Shown piece after piece: positions 15,630 to 25,800 of a stretch of 64,000 nt of DNA; positions within the stretch are counted from its first letter, which is position 1; every line of letters begins with the position of its first letter. The notes beneath the pieces are model-generated. The model had not been told where the DNA came from and ran no database searches. It was given only the letters and a program-made list of their open reading frames with translations. Source of the stretch: Ardenticatenaceae bacterium (GTDB lineage: Bacteria; Chloroflexota; Anaerolineae; Promineifilales; Promineifilaceae); NCBI GenBank assembly GCA_020634245.1, contig JACKCC010000006.1, positions 372,001 through 436,000 on the forward strand, in the 5' to 3' direction. The position numbers and the translations under genes are program-made.

Positions 15630-18600
15630 ATGATCGAACTATCCATCCGCTTTGAATCTGACGACAAAAACGACGCCAGCCCCATCACCGCCAGCCTGTC
15701 CCGGCCTGACAGCGGCGTCGGCACGCCAGCGCAGCCCTTTACCCCGCCCCTGGACGACCAAATTCTGGGCAGCATCCACTGGTACCTGGAAACCTTCTCC
15801 ACCTGGCCCACCGGCCCCGATTATGAACGCGCCGAGGAAATTGAAAGCCAACTCGAAGATTGGGGCCGCGCCTTGCGCGACAGTGTGCTGATTGGTTCGG
15901 ACGCGCCCCGTATCTGGCAGCAGTTCCTCGATGCGCCGGGCGAAAAATCGGTGACCATCGATGCCACTGACCCGCGCGTTTTGCGTTTGCCCTGGGAACT
16001 GCTGGCCGATGAAGGCGGCCATCTGTTCAGCCAGGGCGTCAGCGTGCGCCGCCGCCTGCAAAAGACGACGGCCACGGTGATAAAACCGCTGGCGCTGCCG
16101 GTGCGCATTTTGGTCGTCGTCGCCCGGCCCGATGATGCCGGATTCATCGACCCGCGGGCCATCACCCGGCCGCTGCTGGATGCCGTGGACGGGCTGGGCG
16201 ATGATGTGGTCGTCGAATTTTTGCCCCAGCCAACGCTCAAAGCGCTGTCGCAGCGGCTGCGCGACCGGCAGGCGCCGCCGGTACACGTCGTTCACTTCGA
16301 CGGTCACGGTGTCTACGACCGGACGTTGGGACTGGGCTTTTTGCTTTTTGAGAATGAGGAACATAAGCGTGACGAAGTGGACGCCAACCGGCTGGGCACG
16401 CTGCTCAACCAGTCCGGCGTGCCTCTGATGATCCTTAATGCCTGCCAGAGCGCGATGCAGAAGGAGGCCAATCCCTATGCCAGTGTCGCTGCCCGGCTGA
16501 TTCGGGCCGGAGTGGGCAGCGTATTGGCGATGAATTATTCGGTTTTGGTGGTGGCCGCCCATAAATTTGTGGCCGCCCTGTACGCCGCCCTGGCCCAGGG
16601 GCTGACGGTGGGCCAGGCGGTGGAAGCCGGCCGTTTTGCCCTGCTGGAAGACATCGACCGGCACACAATTGTCCGGCCCAATGCCGCCGGGGAAATGGTC
16701 GAGGAGAAAATCCGCCTGTACGACTGGTTCCTGCCCGCCCTCTACCAGCAAAGCGCCGACCCGGTTATTTTTGAGACGAAACTTCCCGGAAACTCCGAGT
16801 TTCCGGGAAGTTCTCCAGGCCGCACCCTGCCCATTCCCACCCGGCAGACCTACCCCAAACTGGTGCAGTTGGTGCAGCAGTTGTTCAACAAAGAGGAACT
16901 GCGCCAGCTTTGTTACACCCTCGGTGTGCAGTACGACGATTTGTCCGGTGACGGCAACGCGGCCAAGGCCCTGTCGCTGGTGGAACTGGCCGAACGGGTG
17001 GAAGCCGTCCCGGCATTGGTGGCCGCCGCCCGGCAGGCTCGCCCGCTGGCCGACTGGGACGCCGCCCTGACCCCCAGCGCCGCCGCCGAAGCCCTGGCTG
17101 CCCCAACGACAGGCCCAAGTCGTCAATCATCAATCCTTCGACAAGCTCAGGACAGGTTCATCAATCGTCAATCCCCGGCTGCTTTACCGCCGCCGCCGCG
17201 CCACGGCTTCTGGGGCCGTTCCCGCGAGATGCTGCTGCTGGAGCGGGCCTTCCATGACACGCCGCTGGTGGTGGTGCATGGCTTTGGCGGGCTGGGCAAG
17301 ACGGCGCTGGCCGTGGAAGCGGGGCGCTGGTTCCGGCGCACCGGCCGTTTCCCCGGCGGCGCGGCCTTTGTTTCCTTTGAGCAGGGTGGTTCGTTGGCGC
17401 AGTTGTGCAGTTGGGTGGGGCAGACGGTCAGCGGCGACCCCGATTGGGTGATCCACGGCGATGGCGACGGTGACGATGCGGTGGCCCGCGTCGGCCGCTT
17501 GCTGGCCGAAAAACCGGCGCTGTTGATTCTGGACAACTTCGAGTCCGTCCTGGGGCGGGAGCCGCTGATGCCGCCAGAAGAGGTGGCCCAGGTGCTGGAT
17601 GCGGTATACCAGTGGGTGGTCGTAGCGCGATTTGCTAAATCGCCACGATTTGACAAATCGCCGCGATTTGACAAATCGCGCTACAGCCAGGTGTTGATTA
17701 CGACGCGGGATACGCGCTTTAACGACGACCGCTTTGCCCCGTCCCAACAGTGCCGGCACGTGGCTTTGCAAGGGCTGGCCGAGCATGACGCGCTGGATTT
17801 GGCGGCGGCCATCCTGGATGCCCAGGCCATTGACCGGGCGGCCATCCCGCGGCAGGCGCTGGTGGAGATGATGGGCCACCTGGGCGGCCACCCGCTGAGC
17901 CTGAACCTGGTGCTGCCTCACCTGCGGCAGTATACGCCGGCGCAGTTGATGGCCCGTTTTGAGGAGCTGCTGCCCGGTTTTGTCCAGGGGAAGGCGCAGG
18001 CACGGAACGAGAGCCTGGCCGTGTCGCTGGACTTTTCGCTGCGGCGGTTGGGGGAGGCGACGCGGGCGGCGCTGCCCGATTTGGCCGTGTTTGCCGGCGG
18101 GTGTATGGAATATGACTTGCTGGCGATTACCGGAATGGATGAGGAATTGTGGCGGGTGGCGCGTGGCGAGTTGGAACAGGCGGCATTGGTGACAGCAGAG
18201 TCGATTCCGGGTGTTAATACATCATTTTTACGCTTCCACCCAACGTTGACGCCGTATCTGGCGACGCAGTTGGATGATGAACGCCGGGCAGCGTTGGAAG
18301 AAAAATATTGGCGGGAATACTACGCCACTGCCAACCAGCTATACCGCGACGACACGCAGCACCCGCACCAGGCGCGGGCGATTGCGGTGCGGGAGATGCC
18401 CAACCTGCGCCGCGGGCTGGACCTGGCGCTGGCGGCGGCCGCCGCCGACCCGGCGCTGCTGGCGCAGGTGGTGGAGTTTGCCACCTCCATTGCCCGATTC
18501 CTGGACGTTTTTGGCCGCTGGCGGGAGCGGGATGGGATGATGGCGCGGGTGAATGAGGTGGCGCGGGGTGCAGGGGGGGAGGGGAGCAGGGGAGCAGGGG

Positions 18601-20582
18601 TGCAGGGGAGCGGGGGAGCGATTACCAGAGCGGAGTATTTGCTGCTGGATCAGGAGGGGGACAGATTGTTACAGCAGGGACGGGCGGCGCAGGCGGAGGC
18701 GCTGTTCCGGGAACTGCTGGCGCGGCTGGAGGCGGGGGCGGATTTTGAGGCGGCTTATGCGATGGCCATGACGCAAGCGAGACTTGGCCGCTGTTTGAAG
18801 GCGGGGGGACGGCCGTTACAGGCTATCGACTTCCACCAGCAGGCTGTGGCCGGGTTTGCGACTCTCAGTAATGAAAGTACCCAGTCTAAGCGAATGATGG
18901 GAAAAGTTTATTCGGATTTGGGAGACAACCTGGCAGCTGTCGGACAGTTTGATGATGCTCAACAGGCTTACGAAAACAGTCTCAAAGTTTTGCGTGAAGT
19001 AGCAGATGATCGGGGAGTTGGTGTGACACTGGGCCAACTGGGGACGCTGGCGCTGCGGCGCGGCGACCGGGCGGCGGCGCGGGAGCGGTATGTGGAGGCG
19101 CTGCAAACTTTCCAGCGGCTGGGCGAACCAAAAGAAGAAGCGGTGTGGTGGCACCAGTTGGGCAGGGTGGCGGAGGAGGGGCGGGAGTGGGCGGAGGCGG
19201 AGCGGTGTTACCGGGAGGCGGTACGGCTTTCGGAGCAGATGCGGGATTGGCCAGGAGTGGCACAAGGTTGTAACCAACTGGCGATTGTGGCGAAGGGAGA
19301 CGGCCGTTTCGCCGACGCCGAGCGCTGGTATTTGCGAACAGTTGATCTGGCTGAGTATCTCCATGACAAGGGTGCTAAAGTATTCAACAACCTCGCCGAC
19401 CTCTACCTGGACCAAAACCGGCTGGACGAAGCGGAACAGTACGCTCGCCGTGCTTTGGCGATCAAGGAAACGTTGGACCTCTCCGCCGAGCCGTGGAAAA
19501 CCTACCAAATCCTGGCCAAAATTGCGGCGGCGCGGGGGGATACGGCTGCCGCCCGTGAGTGGCGGCGCAAGGAGCAGGAAAGCTACGCCGCCTACGCTGG
19601 GGCTTCTCACCAACTGCCTTCCTGGGCGCCTGATTTCATTCACGCCATCGTTGATGCTGCCAAAGGTGTGGCTGAAGCGCGGCAAGCTGTTGCCCAAATC
19701 CTGCCACAGTTGGCCGAAACGCAGGATTGGCGTAATTTGCCGCCAGTTGTTGAGCGTATTTTAGCTGGTGAAACCAATGGCGATGCTCTCACTGACAATC
19801 TGGACCGCATCGACGCTTATATCATCCGTGCCATCTTGCAGCAGTTGGCCGGGGAAGCGCCGCCATCCGCCTCTCAGACCCCAAGGGTTGGCGACATGAG
19901 GTCGCACGAAACCCTTGGGGTCTCCACAGCAGCGCAAGACGACCAATTGGCCCAACTGCGGGAAGCGTGGGGGCCGGTGGCGGCGGCGGCGGTGGCCGCG
20001 GCGCAGGGCAATCGGGAAGCGGCGGCGCAGTTGGAACCGATCCTGCAAGAACTGGCCGGCCGCCCGGACTGGGCGGCGCTGGCCAACGTCCTGCGCCGTA
20101 TCCTCAACGGCGAACGAGATGCGGCCCTCCTGGCCGGCCTGGACGACACCGACCAGCTCATCGCCGGCAATGTTTTGCGCGGGCTGGGGGTGGCGGACCC
20201 GGCGTTGGCGGGGCTGCCGTCGCTTTTTGAAGAGCAGGGGAGCAGGGGAGCGGCGACCTCCGGTCGCGGGGTGCAGGGGAGCGGCGACTTGCGGTCGCAG
20301 GCCGCTGGAGAACCGGCGGGGATGTCGGTGGATGCGTTTTTGAATGAGCTGTTGAATGGGGTGGTGGCGGTCGGCCGGGGGGAGGGGCCGCCGCAGTTGG
20401 GGGTGCAGATTCATGCCGTCACCCGCGCTCTGGCGACGGACACGAATGCCGGGCCGGAACTGCAGGCGCTGGGCCGGGTGCTCAACAAAATCCTGGCCGG
20501 CGACCGCAGCCCCGATTTGAGCGATTTGCCGCCGGTGCTGGTTGGGGCGGTGCAGCGGGTGCTAGCGCAGTTGGGCGGGTGA
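15630..20582 (+). CDS. CHAT protease / EAD / STAND ATPase / TPR protein
   Basis: A 1650-residue NLR-like protein. Residues about 70-370 form a CHAT (caspase-HetF-associated) protease with His226 (HFDGHG) and Cys272 (LNACQS). Residues about 405-475 match an effector-associated domain (LFNKEELRQLCYTLGVQYDDL). A STAND/NB-ARC-type ATPase follows, with Walker A GFGGLGKT (551-558), Walker B LLILDNF (Asp635) and a sensor ITTRDTR. A winged-helix-like region comes next, then TPR repeats (about 1000-1320, e.g. ARERYVEALQTFQRLG, EAERCYREAVRLSEQM) and a C-terminal helical tail with three related units (AAQLEPILQELAGRPDW). Such proteins are predicted intracellular immunity or cell-death switches: TPRs sense, the ATPase oligomerises, the protease cleaves. 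At least six in-frame repeat insertions lie in linkers, including one between Walker B and the sensor motif. No ACGGCCGT octamer occurs in the first 3.1 kb. Confidence 0.88.
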   Translation: MIELSIRFESDDKNDASPITASLSRPDSGVGTPAQPFTPPLDDQILGSIHWYLETFSTWPTGPDYERAEEIESQLEDWGRALRDSVLIGSDAPRIWQQFLDAPGEKSVTIDATDPRVLRLPWELLADEGGHLFSQGVSVRRRLQKTTATVIKPLALPVRILVVVARPDDAGFIDPRAITRPLLDAVDGLGDDVVVEFLPQPTLKALSQRLRDRQAPPVHVVHFDGHGVYDRTLGLGFLLFENEEHKRDEVDANRLGTLLNQSGVPLMILNACQSAMQKEANPYASVAARLIRAGVGSVLAMNYSVLVVAAHKFVAALYAALAQGLTVGQAVEAGRFALLEDIDRHTIVRPNAAGEMVEEKIRLYDWFLPALYQQSADPVIFETKLPGNSEFPGSSPGRTLPIPTRQTYPKLVQLVQQLFNKEELRQLCYTLGVQYDDLSGDGNAAKALSLVELAERVEAVPALVAAARQARPLADWDAALTPSAAAEALAAPTTGPSRQSSILRQAQDRFINRQSPAALPPPPRHGFWGRSREMLLLERAFHDTPLVVVHGFGGLGKTALAVEAGRWFRRTGRFPGGAAFVSFEQGGSLAQLCSWVGQTVSGDPDWVIHGDGDGDDAVARVGRLLAEKPALLILDNFESVLGREPLMPPEEVAQVLDAVYQWVVVARFAKSPRFDKSPRFDKSRYSQVLITTRDTRFNDDRFAPSQQCRHVALQGLAEHDALDLAAAILDAQAIDRAAIPRQALVEMMGHLGGHPLSLNLVLPHLRQYTPAQLMARFEELLPGFVQGKAQARNESLAVSLDFSLRRLGEATRAALPDLAVFAGGCMEYDLLAITGMDEELWRVARGELEQAALVTAESIPGVNTSFLRFHPTLTPYLATQLDDERRAALEEKYWREYYATANQLYRDDTQHPHQARAIAVREMPNLRRGLDLALAAAAADPALLAQVVEFATSIARFLDVFGRWRERDGMMARVNEVARGAGGEGSRGAGVQGSGGAITRAEYLLLDQEGDRLLQQGRAAQAEALFRELLARLEAGADFEAAYAMAMTQARLGRCLKAGGRPLQAIDFHQQAVAGFATLSNESTQSKRMMGKVYSDLGDNLAAVGQFDDAQQAYENSLKVLREVADDRGVGVTLGQLGTLALRRGDRAAARERYVEALQTFQRLGEPKEEAVWWHQLGRVAEEGREWAEAERCYREAVRLSEQMRDWPGVAQGCNQLAIVAKGDGRFADAERWYLRTVDLAEYLHDKGAKVFNNLADLYLDQNRLDEAEQYARRALAIKETLDLSAEPWKTYQILAKIAAARGDTAAAREWRRKEQESYAAYAGASHQLPSWAPDFIHAIVDAAKGVAEARQAVAQILPQLAETQDWRNLPPVVERILAGETNGDALTDNLDRIDAYIIRAILQQLAGEAPPSASQTPRVGDMRSHETLGVSTAAQDDQLAQLREAWGPVAAAAVAAAQGNREAAAQLEPILQELAGRPDWAALANVLRRILNGERDAALLAGLDDTDQLIAGNVLRGLGVADPALAGLPSLFEEQGSRGAATSGRGVQGSGDLRSQAAGEPAGMSVDAFLNELLNGVVAVGRGEGPPQLGVQIHAVTRALATDTNAGPELQALGRVLNKILAGDRSPDLSDLPPVLVGAVQRVLAQLGG
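16780..16812. repeat. In-gene perfect palindrome (CHAT/EAD linker)
   Basis: AACTTCCCGGAAACTC (16780-16795) and its complement (16797-16812) around one base. It is translated in frame as KLPGNSEFPGSS at residues 384-395, between the CHAT and EAD domains. Confidence 0.85.
17120..17174. repeat. In-gene repeat with TCGACAAGCTCAGGACA core
   Basis: Words CGTCAATCATCAATC and ATCAATCGTCAATC flank the core CTTCGACAAGCTCAGGACAG. It is translated as RQSSILRQAQDRFINRQS (about 498-515) in the EAD/ATPase linker. The flanking words match the palindrome at 3950-3994, and the core resembles the inverted repeat at 42201-42239. Confidence 0.8.
17622..17684. repeat. In-gene CGATTTGACAAATCG tandem palindrome
   Basis: The outer arms GTAGCGCGATTTG and CAAATCGCGCTAC enclose repeated GATTTG(A)CAAATC palindromes. 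It is translated as ARFAKSPRFDKSPRFDKSRY between Walker B and the sensor motif of the ATPase. Confidence 0.85.
18562..18620. repeat. In-gene GGGGAGCA G-rich repeat
   Basis: Repeats of GGGGAGCAGGGG/GGGGTGCAGGGG, translated as a Gly/Ala/Ser-rich linker before the TPR array. A second copy is at 20229-20302. Confidence 0.7.
19876..19923. repeat. In-gene palindrome AGACCCCAAGGGTT
   Basis: Perfect 14-base arms (19876-19889 and 19910-19923) with an inner GAC/GTC. It is translated as QTPRVGDMRSHETLGVST in the C-terminal linker. Confidence 0.85.
20229..20302. repeat. In-gene G-rich repeat, second copy
   Basis: GAGCAGGGGAGCAGGGGAGCGGCGAC and a related GGTGCAGGGGAGCGGCGAC unit, translated as a Gly/Ser/Arg linker (SRGAATSGRGVQGSGDLRS). 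It resembles 18562-18620. Confidence 0.7.
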
Positions 20583-20604
20583 TTTTCACCCTTCCGGAGG
20601 TTCA

Positions 20605-20685
20605 TTCCTGTCGTTTCGAGGTCCGCCGAGAAATCCCTTGCAACTATCAGTTAAGCGGGATTCCTCTCTTCGTTCGGAATGACAT
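20605..20685. repeat. Dispersed inverted repeat, copy 1
   Basis: It begins TGTCGTTTCGA and contains GAGAAATCCC, then GGGATTCCTC and ends CGGAATGACA; the ends are imperfectly complementary. A second copy is at 39630-39712. It looks like a small non-autonomous repeat. Confidence 0.6.
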
Positions 20686-20738
20686 TTTTTCGATTCCTTC
20701 CTTCGCAAAAACGGCCGGGCCACGCTAAAATTAGCCTT

Positions 20739-21581
20739 ATGAACAAAGCAAACTGGAAAACTGCCCAAGAATTCGAAGATATTACCTACAAAAAATCGGA
20801 CGGCGTGGCCCGCATTGCCTTTAACCGGCCAGAAGTGCGCAACGCCTTCCGTCCCAAAACGGTGGCCGAACTGCTCGACGCTTTTCACGATGCCCTGGAA
20901 GACACGTCCATCGGCGTCGTTTTGCTCTCGGCCGAAGGGCCGTCGCCCAAAGATGGCGTTTACGCCTTTTGCAGCGGCGGCGACCAGCGGTCGCGCGGCC
21001 ATCAAGGGTACGTGGACGAGGCCGGCTCGCACCGGCTCAACATTTTGGAAGTGCAGCGGTTGATTCGCTTCATGCCCAAGGTGGTGATTGCTGTCGTGCC
21101 CGGCTGGGCGGTGGGCGGCGGCCACAGCCTGCACGTCGTTTGCGATTTGACGCTGGCCAGCAAGGAACACGCCATCTTCAAACAAACCGACGCCGACGTG
21201 ACCAGTTTTGATGGCGGTTTCGGCTCGGCTTATCTGGCCAAGATGGTTGGGCAAAAACGGGCACGGGAAATCTTCTTCCTGGGCCGCAATTATTCGGCGC
21301 AAGAGGCATACGAAATGGGCATGGTTAATGCTGTTGTCCCTCATGCTGAACTGGAAGACACGGCTTATGAATGGGCGCAGGAAATCCTGGCCAAGTCGCC
21401 AACGTCGATTAAGATGCTCAAGTTCGCCATGAACCTGACCGATGACGGGATGGTGGGCCAGCAAATCTTCGCCGGGGAAGCGACCCGGCTGGCCTACATG
21501 ACCGATGAGGCCAAGGAGGGCCGCAACGCCTTCCTGGAGAAGCGCAAACCGAATTTCAAAGATGTGAAGTGGATTCCGTAG
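20739..21581 (+). CDS. menB: 1,4-dihydroxy-2-naphthoyl-CoA synthase
   Basis: A 280-residue crotonase-fold enzyme of menaquinone synthesis that closes the ring of o-succinylbenzoyl-CoA. MenB features are CSGGDQRSRG (oxyanion loop), VVPGWAVGGGHSLHVVCDL, the active-site loop KQTDADVTSFDGGFGSA, and the MenB-type C-terminus AFLEKRKPNFKDVKWIP. The ATG at 20739 begins MNKANWKT; an upstream in-frame start lies in the dispersed repeat. It indicates that this organism makes menaquinone, but no other men gene is in the window. A long antisense open frame here (20586-21707) is not a gene. Confidence 0.95.
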   Translation: MNKANWKTAQEFEDITYKKSDGVARIAFNRPEVRNAFRPKTVAELLDAFHDALEDTSIGVVLLSAEGPSPKDGVYAFCSGGDQRSRGHQGYVDEAGSHRLNILEVQRLIRFMPKVVIAVVPGWAVGGGHSLHVVCDLTLASKEHAIFKQTDADVTSFDGGFGSAYLAKMVGQKRAREIFFLGRNYSAQEAYEMGMVNAVVPHAELEDTAYEWAQEILAKSPTSIKMLKFAMNLTDDGMVGQQIFAGEATRLAYMTDEAKEGRNAFLEKRKPNFKDVKWIP

Positions 21582-21591
21582 GGCGGGAAGT

Positions 21592-21632
21592 AGCAAGTAT
21601 GCGAGTAGCGAGTTGGCGAGTATGTGAGTTTT
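21592..21632. repeat. Half copy of AGTATGCGAG-word repeat
   Basis: AGCAAGTATGCGAGTAGCGAG and GGCGAGTATGTGAG match one arm of the palindrome at 10699-10770. No second arm is seen. Confidence 0.5.
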
Positions 21633-21641
21633 GGGGTTTTT

Positions 21642-22847
21642 ATGGATAGTCATCAGGCAGTGTTGGTCATAAAACGGGGGCGGGAAAAGCCGATCCACAA
21701 CCGGCATCCCTGGATTTTTTCAGGGGCGATTGCCCGGGTGGAGGGGCGGCCGGAACCAGGCGATATTGCTGCCGTCGTCGACGAACGCGGCGATTTTTTG
21801 GCTCGTGCTTATTACAACCCGCATTCGCAGATAAACGGCCGTATCCTCACCTGGAACCCCGACGAACCGATCGACGACTCTTTCTGGCAGCGCAAAATCG
21901 AGCGGGCACTGGCCGGGCGAGCCGCGCTGGCGTTAGAACCGGAAACAAACGCCTACCGCCTCATCAATGCCGAATCCGACGGCCTGCCTGGTCTTATTGT
22001 GGACAAATATGATGATTTCCTGGTGATGCAATGTTTGACGTTGGGGATTGACGGCCGTAAACAAACCTTCATCAATTTACTGGCTAAGATGCTCCACCCG
22101 GCGGGCATTGTTGAGCGTTCTGATGCCAGTGTGCGCGCTCAGGAAGGGCTGAACGAGGTCAAAGGGAGTGTTTGGGGGCAGGAACCGCCGGCTGAACTGT
22201 TGGTGCGGGAAAATGGGCACGCGTTTGGCGTCGATTTGTTGGGTGGCCATAAGACCGGCCTCTATCTGGATCAACGCGACAACAGAACGGCCGTTTGCCA
22301 GCCCCAATTCGTTGCCGGGAAAGAAGTTCTGAATGTTTTTGCCTATACCGGCGGTTTTGCCTTGTACGCGGCCGCGAACGGAGCCAGTTCCATCGTCAAC
22401 ATCGACAGTTCGATAGAGGCGTTGACGTTGGCCGAGCAGAATGTGCTGCGTGATGTGGGGGAACGGCCGTTAGACGAGTACATCGCCGGAGACGCTTTTG
22501 AAGTGCTGCGTTATTACCGCGACGAGGGCCGCCAGTTTGACATGGTCATCCTTGACCCGCCTAAATTTGCCCACAGCCGGCGCGATATAGAACGGGCCAG
22601 CCGTGGCTACAAAGATTTGAACTGGCTGGCGCTGCGGCTGCTGCGCCAGGGCGGTTTGCTGGCGACTTTTTCCTGTTCTGGCCGGGTGAGCGCCGATTTG
22701 TTTCAGAAGATTGTGTTTGGTGCGGCCGTTGACGCCGGGCGTGACGCGCAAATTATCCAGCAGTTGGGGCAGGCTCCCGACCATCCCATTTTGTTGTCTT
22801 TTCCTGAATCGGCTTATTTGAAAGGGCTTCTTTGCCGGGTTTGGTAA
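21642..22847 (+). CDS. SAM-dependent 23S rRNA cytosine methyltransferase, RlmI-like
   Basis: A 401-residue class I methyltransferase with an N-terminal PUA domain (IKRGREKPIHNRHPWIFSGAI), a central EEHEE-like domain (AYRLINAESDGLPGLIVDKY), and a Rossmann domain with the SAM motif LNVFAYTGGFALYAAANGA and motif IV DMVILDPPKF. FSCSG holds the conserved cysteine region. This is the COG1092/RlmI-RlmK set, which makes m5C in 23S rRNA. I start at MDSHQAVLVIKRG (21642); a start six codons earlier is possible. Five ACGGCCGT-type sites fall inside. Confidence 0.9.
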   Translation: MDSHQAVLVIKRGREKPIHNRHPWIFSGAIARVEGRPEPGDIAAVVDERGDFLARAYYNPHSQINGRILTWNPDEPIDDSFWQRKIERALAGRAALALEPETNAYRLINAESDGLPGLIVDKYDDFLVMQCLTLGIDGRKQTFINLLAKMLHPAGIVERSDASVRAQEGLNEVKGSVWGQEPPAELLVRENGHAFGVDLLGGHKTGLYLDQRDNRTAVCQPQFVAGKEVLNVFAYTGGFALYAAANGASSIVNIDSSIEALTLAEQNVLRDVGERPLDEYIAGDAFEVLRYYRDEGRQFDMVILDPPKFAHSRRDIERASRGYKDLNWLALRLLRQGGLLATFSCSGRVSADLFQKIVFGAAVDAGRDAQIIQQLGQAPDHPILLSFPESAYLKGLLCRVW

Positions 22848-22897
22848 CAAGCAGACAGAATAGTTGGCCTATCGACCATTATTGGTTTGTTCGTTCC

Positions 22898-25800
22898 TTA
22901 TGCTCGCTGCCCTTTTCTTGTGGGTTCCAGACCCAGGCGGGTGGCGAGGGTGTTGGCCTGGGCGCGCAAATCATTGGCTTGCAACTCGTCGCCTTGTCGG
23001 GCCAGCCAATCGGCCCAGACGCGCAAGGTGAGGATTTGTTCCCGTTTGGTACCCAGGCCGCCGGGTTGTTCGCGGAGATGGCGCAGGCTTTCTTCGAAGC
23101 AGGCAACGGCCGTATAACTCTGTTCATTCAAGGTAACGGGCTGGCCGGACTGGATGGCAATTTGCCCTAATGTACGCCAAACTGCCCCGGAAACGGCCGT
23201 ATACCTGAATTTAGGAGCCAGCTCCAGTGCCTTCCAGGCTGCTGCCAATGCAGCTACCATATTATTTTTCAGCAAATAAACCTGAGCCAGATACTGATAC
23301 ACGACATGCCGATCAATCCAGCTTACCACTTTTGATACATTTTCGGCCAAAGACAGAACTTTTTGCAGTTCTGTCAACGCCGTTTCCGCCTGGCCCAAAT
23401 CCCCAAGCGCTGCCGCCAGATTCGTACGGTAAGTCAATGCTGCGTATTCATCTCCGATTGCCCTGGCAATGTCCAGCGCATCTCGGTACAACGGTACGGC
23501 TGCATTAGCCGTACCCCGTAATCGAGCCAATTCAGCCAACTGATTCAACATTGCCGCAATATTCGATTGGTCATCTAATTCACGATATTGATCCAGCGCA
23601 TTCATGAGTTCATGACCTGCCTGATCATACTGTTCCAGCAGTCGGTACAAACGCCCCTGTTCTGCTTTGTTGTGCGCGATGACTTGTGGTTCCAGGTCTG
23701 GCAGATCCAATTGGTCGGCCAGCTCTTCCAGGTAAAGCAAAGCCCGATTTTCCCGACCCGATTCAATGTAAATTTGGGTCAGCAATGCCAGGCATTGCAT
23801 CGTCGTGGTCATATCATGCTGGCGGTCGCTGATAGATAAAGCCCGATTGGCCGCTGCCGACGCCAATTCGGTGTCCCCCAGGTAGAGATGGGCCTTGCTT
23901 TTTAACAGCAGCGCAGCCGCCAGTTCTTCTTCGGCGCCCACCAGCCAGGCGACTTGTTCAGCCTGGGCGGCCGCCTCCAGCATGGTGTCGAATTTACCTT
24001 GATTGTGCCGGGTGATGGCCAGACCATTCCAGGCATGGGCTTGCGAGGCCAGATCGCCATCGATTTCGGCCGTATAGCGCATGGTCATGTAAGTTTGTGC
24101 TGCTTCGATGAGGCGGCCCTGCATTTGCAGCAAGGTTCCCAACCGTTTTTGCAGGCGCAGCTGCCAGGCAGTGTCGTGGGATTTTTCGATGAGCAGGAAA
24201 AGGGATTTACCAAAGTAGGTAATTGCTCTGTCGGGATCGGCCATGCCCTGGGCACGAACGGCGGCTATTTCGTATAGCTCTGCCGATTTGGGTTTTTCAC
24301 CGGCTAATTCGTAATGTTCGGCGATGAGTCCGGCATATTCAGCGATACGGTCGCTGCTTTGGTTGGTCAACCAGTCGGCGGCCTGGCGGTGGAAAACGGG
24401 ACGGTCGCGCAGCAGCACGCCTTCGTAGGTTACCTCGCGCAGGATAGCATGTTTGAAGTGGTAGGTTTGGGTGCCGCTGAAAATGGAAGTGTGCCGCTTG
24501 AAGATCATTTCCCGCTTTTCAAGGGCTTGCAAGGCGGCAATGGTTTCGCTGGCATGAAGCGGATCGGCGGCTAATTCGTTCATTTGGATGACGGCGCTGT
24601 CCCAGAATTGACGGCCGATAACGGCGGCGCGCTGTAAAGTGGCTCGTTCCAGTTCCGAGAGCCGATCGAGACGGGCTTGCAGGACGCCGGTCAGGGTGGT
24701 GGGGATGCGAATGCTGCTGAGTTGGGTAGATTTTATCTGCCATTTATCTTCGCCGGCCAGGATGATGCCGTCTTCAATGAAGACTTTGATGAGTTCTTCG
24801 ACGTAAAACGGGTTGCCTTCGGCCCGTTCGACGACAAAGTTGCAAAGTTCTTGGGGAACTTCGGGCAGTTTGCGCAGGATGTCGCTGACGAGCTGGCGGC
24901 TTTCGATTTCGGTTAGTGGATTGAGATGGAGGCTGGTTTGGGGAACGGCCGTTTCGCCAGGTTTGGTATGTCCGCAAATCGTTTCATCATCGTTGTGCAA
25001 GGGCCGGGTGAGGCAAAAAATGAGTAAGGGGGCGTCCCTGGTGATTCCGGCTAAAAATTCAATCAGTTCCAGCGACGGTTTGTCGGCCCAGTGTAAATCC
25101 TCCAAAATCATGAGCGTGGCTGGTGAATCGGTGACAACTTGTTTAAAAATGTCCCGTAAATAGCCGAAAGCCCGAATCCGAATTTGCGGCGCTTCGGTTG
25201 GTGAGACGGGCTGCTGCGTTTTGGCTCCCAGGTTTAGCCCGATTAATTGGCCAATTGTTTGGGTGCGGGCTTGAATTTCTTGGTGGGAGAGGCGAGTAAG
25301 CGTTTGAATGCCCTGGGCCATTTTCATTTCGACAACGTGTGAGGGGTCGCTGTCCTGGATGTCGAAGTGGGTTGAGAGCATATTGCGGATGAGGGCATAG
25401 GGCTGTTGGTTCATCCGCTGCTCAATCTGGCCACGGAACATGGGCATTTCTTGTGGTTGGGACAAAGCCCAATCGGTGAATTCCTGGATGAGGCGGGATT
25501 TACCGACGCCAGCTTCACCTACGACAGTGATGACTTGACCGGTTCCGGTGGAAACGGCCGTTTGCAAACTGTTTTGCAGCAGCGCCATTTCCGAATCCCG
25601 GCCTACCATTTGGGTTTCCACACCCTCAACACCCCGCCCGGTCAGGAATGATCGCCGGGGTTTGGCCCCCAACACCAGGTAAACCTGTACCGGATCGCTC
25701 TTTCCTCGGATTGTCACCGGACCTAATGGTTCCGTATCAAAAATACCGCGAACCAGCAGATACGTGTCGTGCGAAATCAGAATGCCGCCAGCCGGGGCTG

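Noticed and set aside
15639..17126. 495-codon minus-strand frame inside the CHAT gene
   Set aside because: Antisense shadow of the CHAT domain in GC-rich DNA.
17622..17684. CRISPR-like tandem repeat
   Set aside because: Only three short palindromic units without unique spacers, in frame within a gene.
20586..21707. Long minus-strand frame opposite menB
   Set aside because: It is antisense to an unmistakable menB and has no family signature. It results from codon bias of the real gene.
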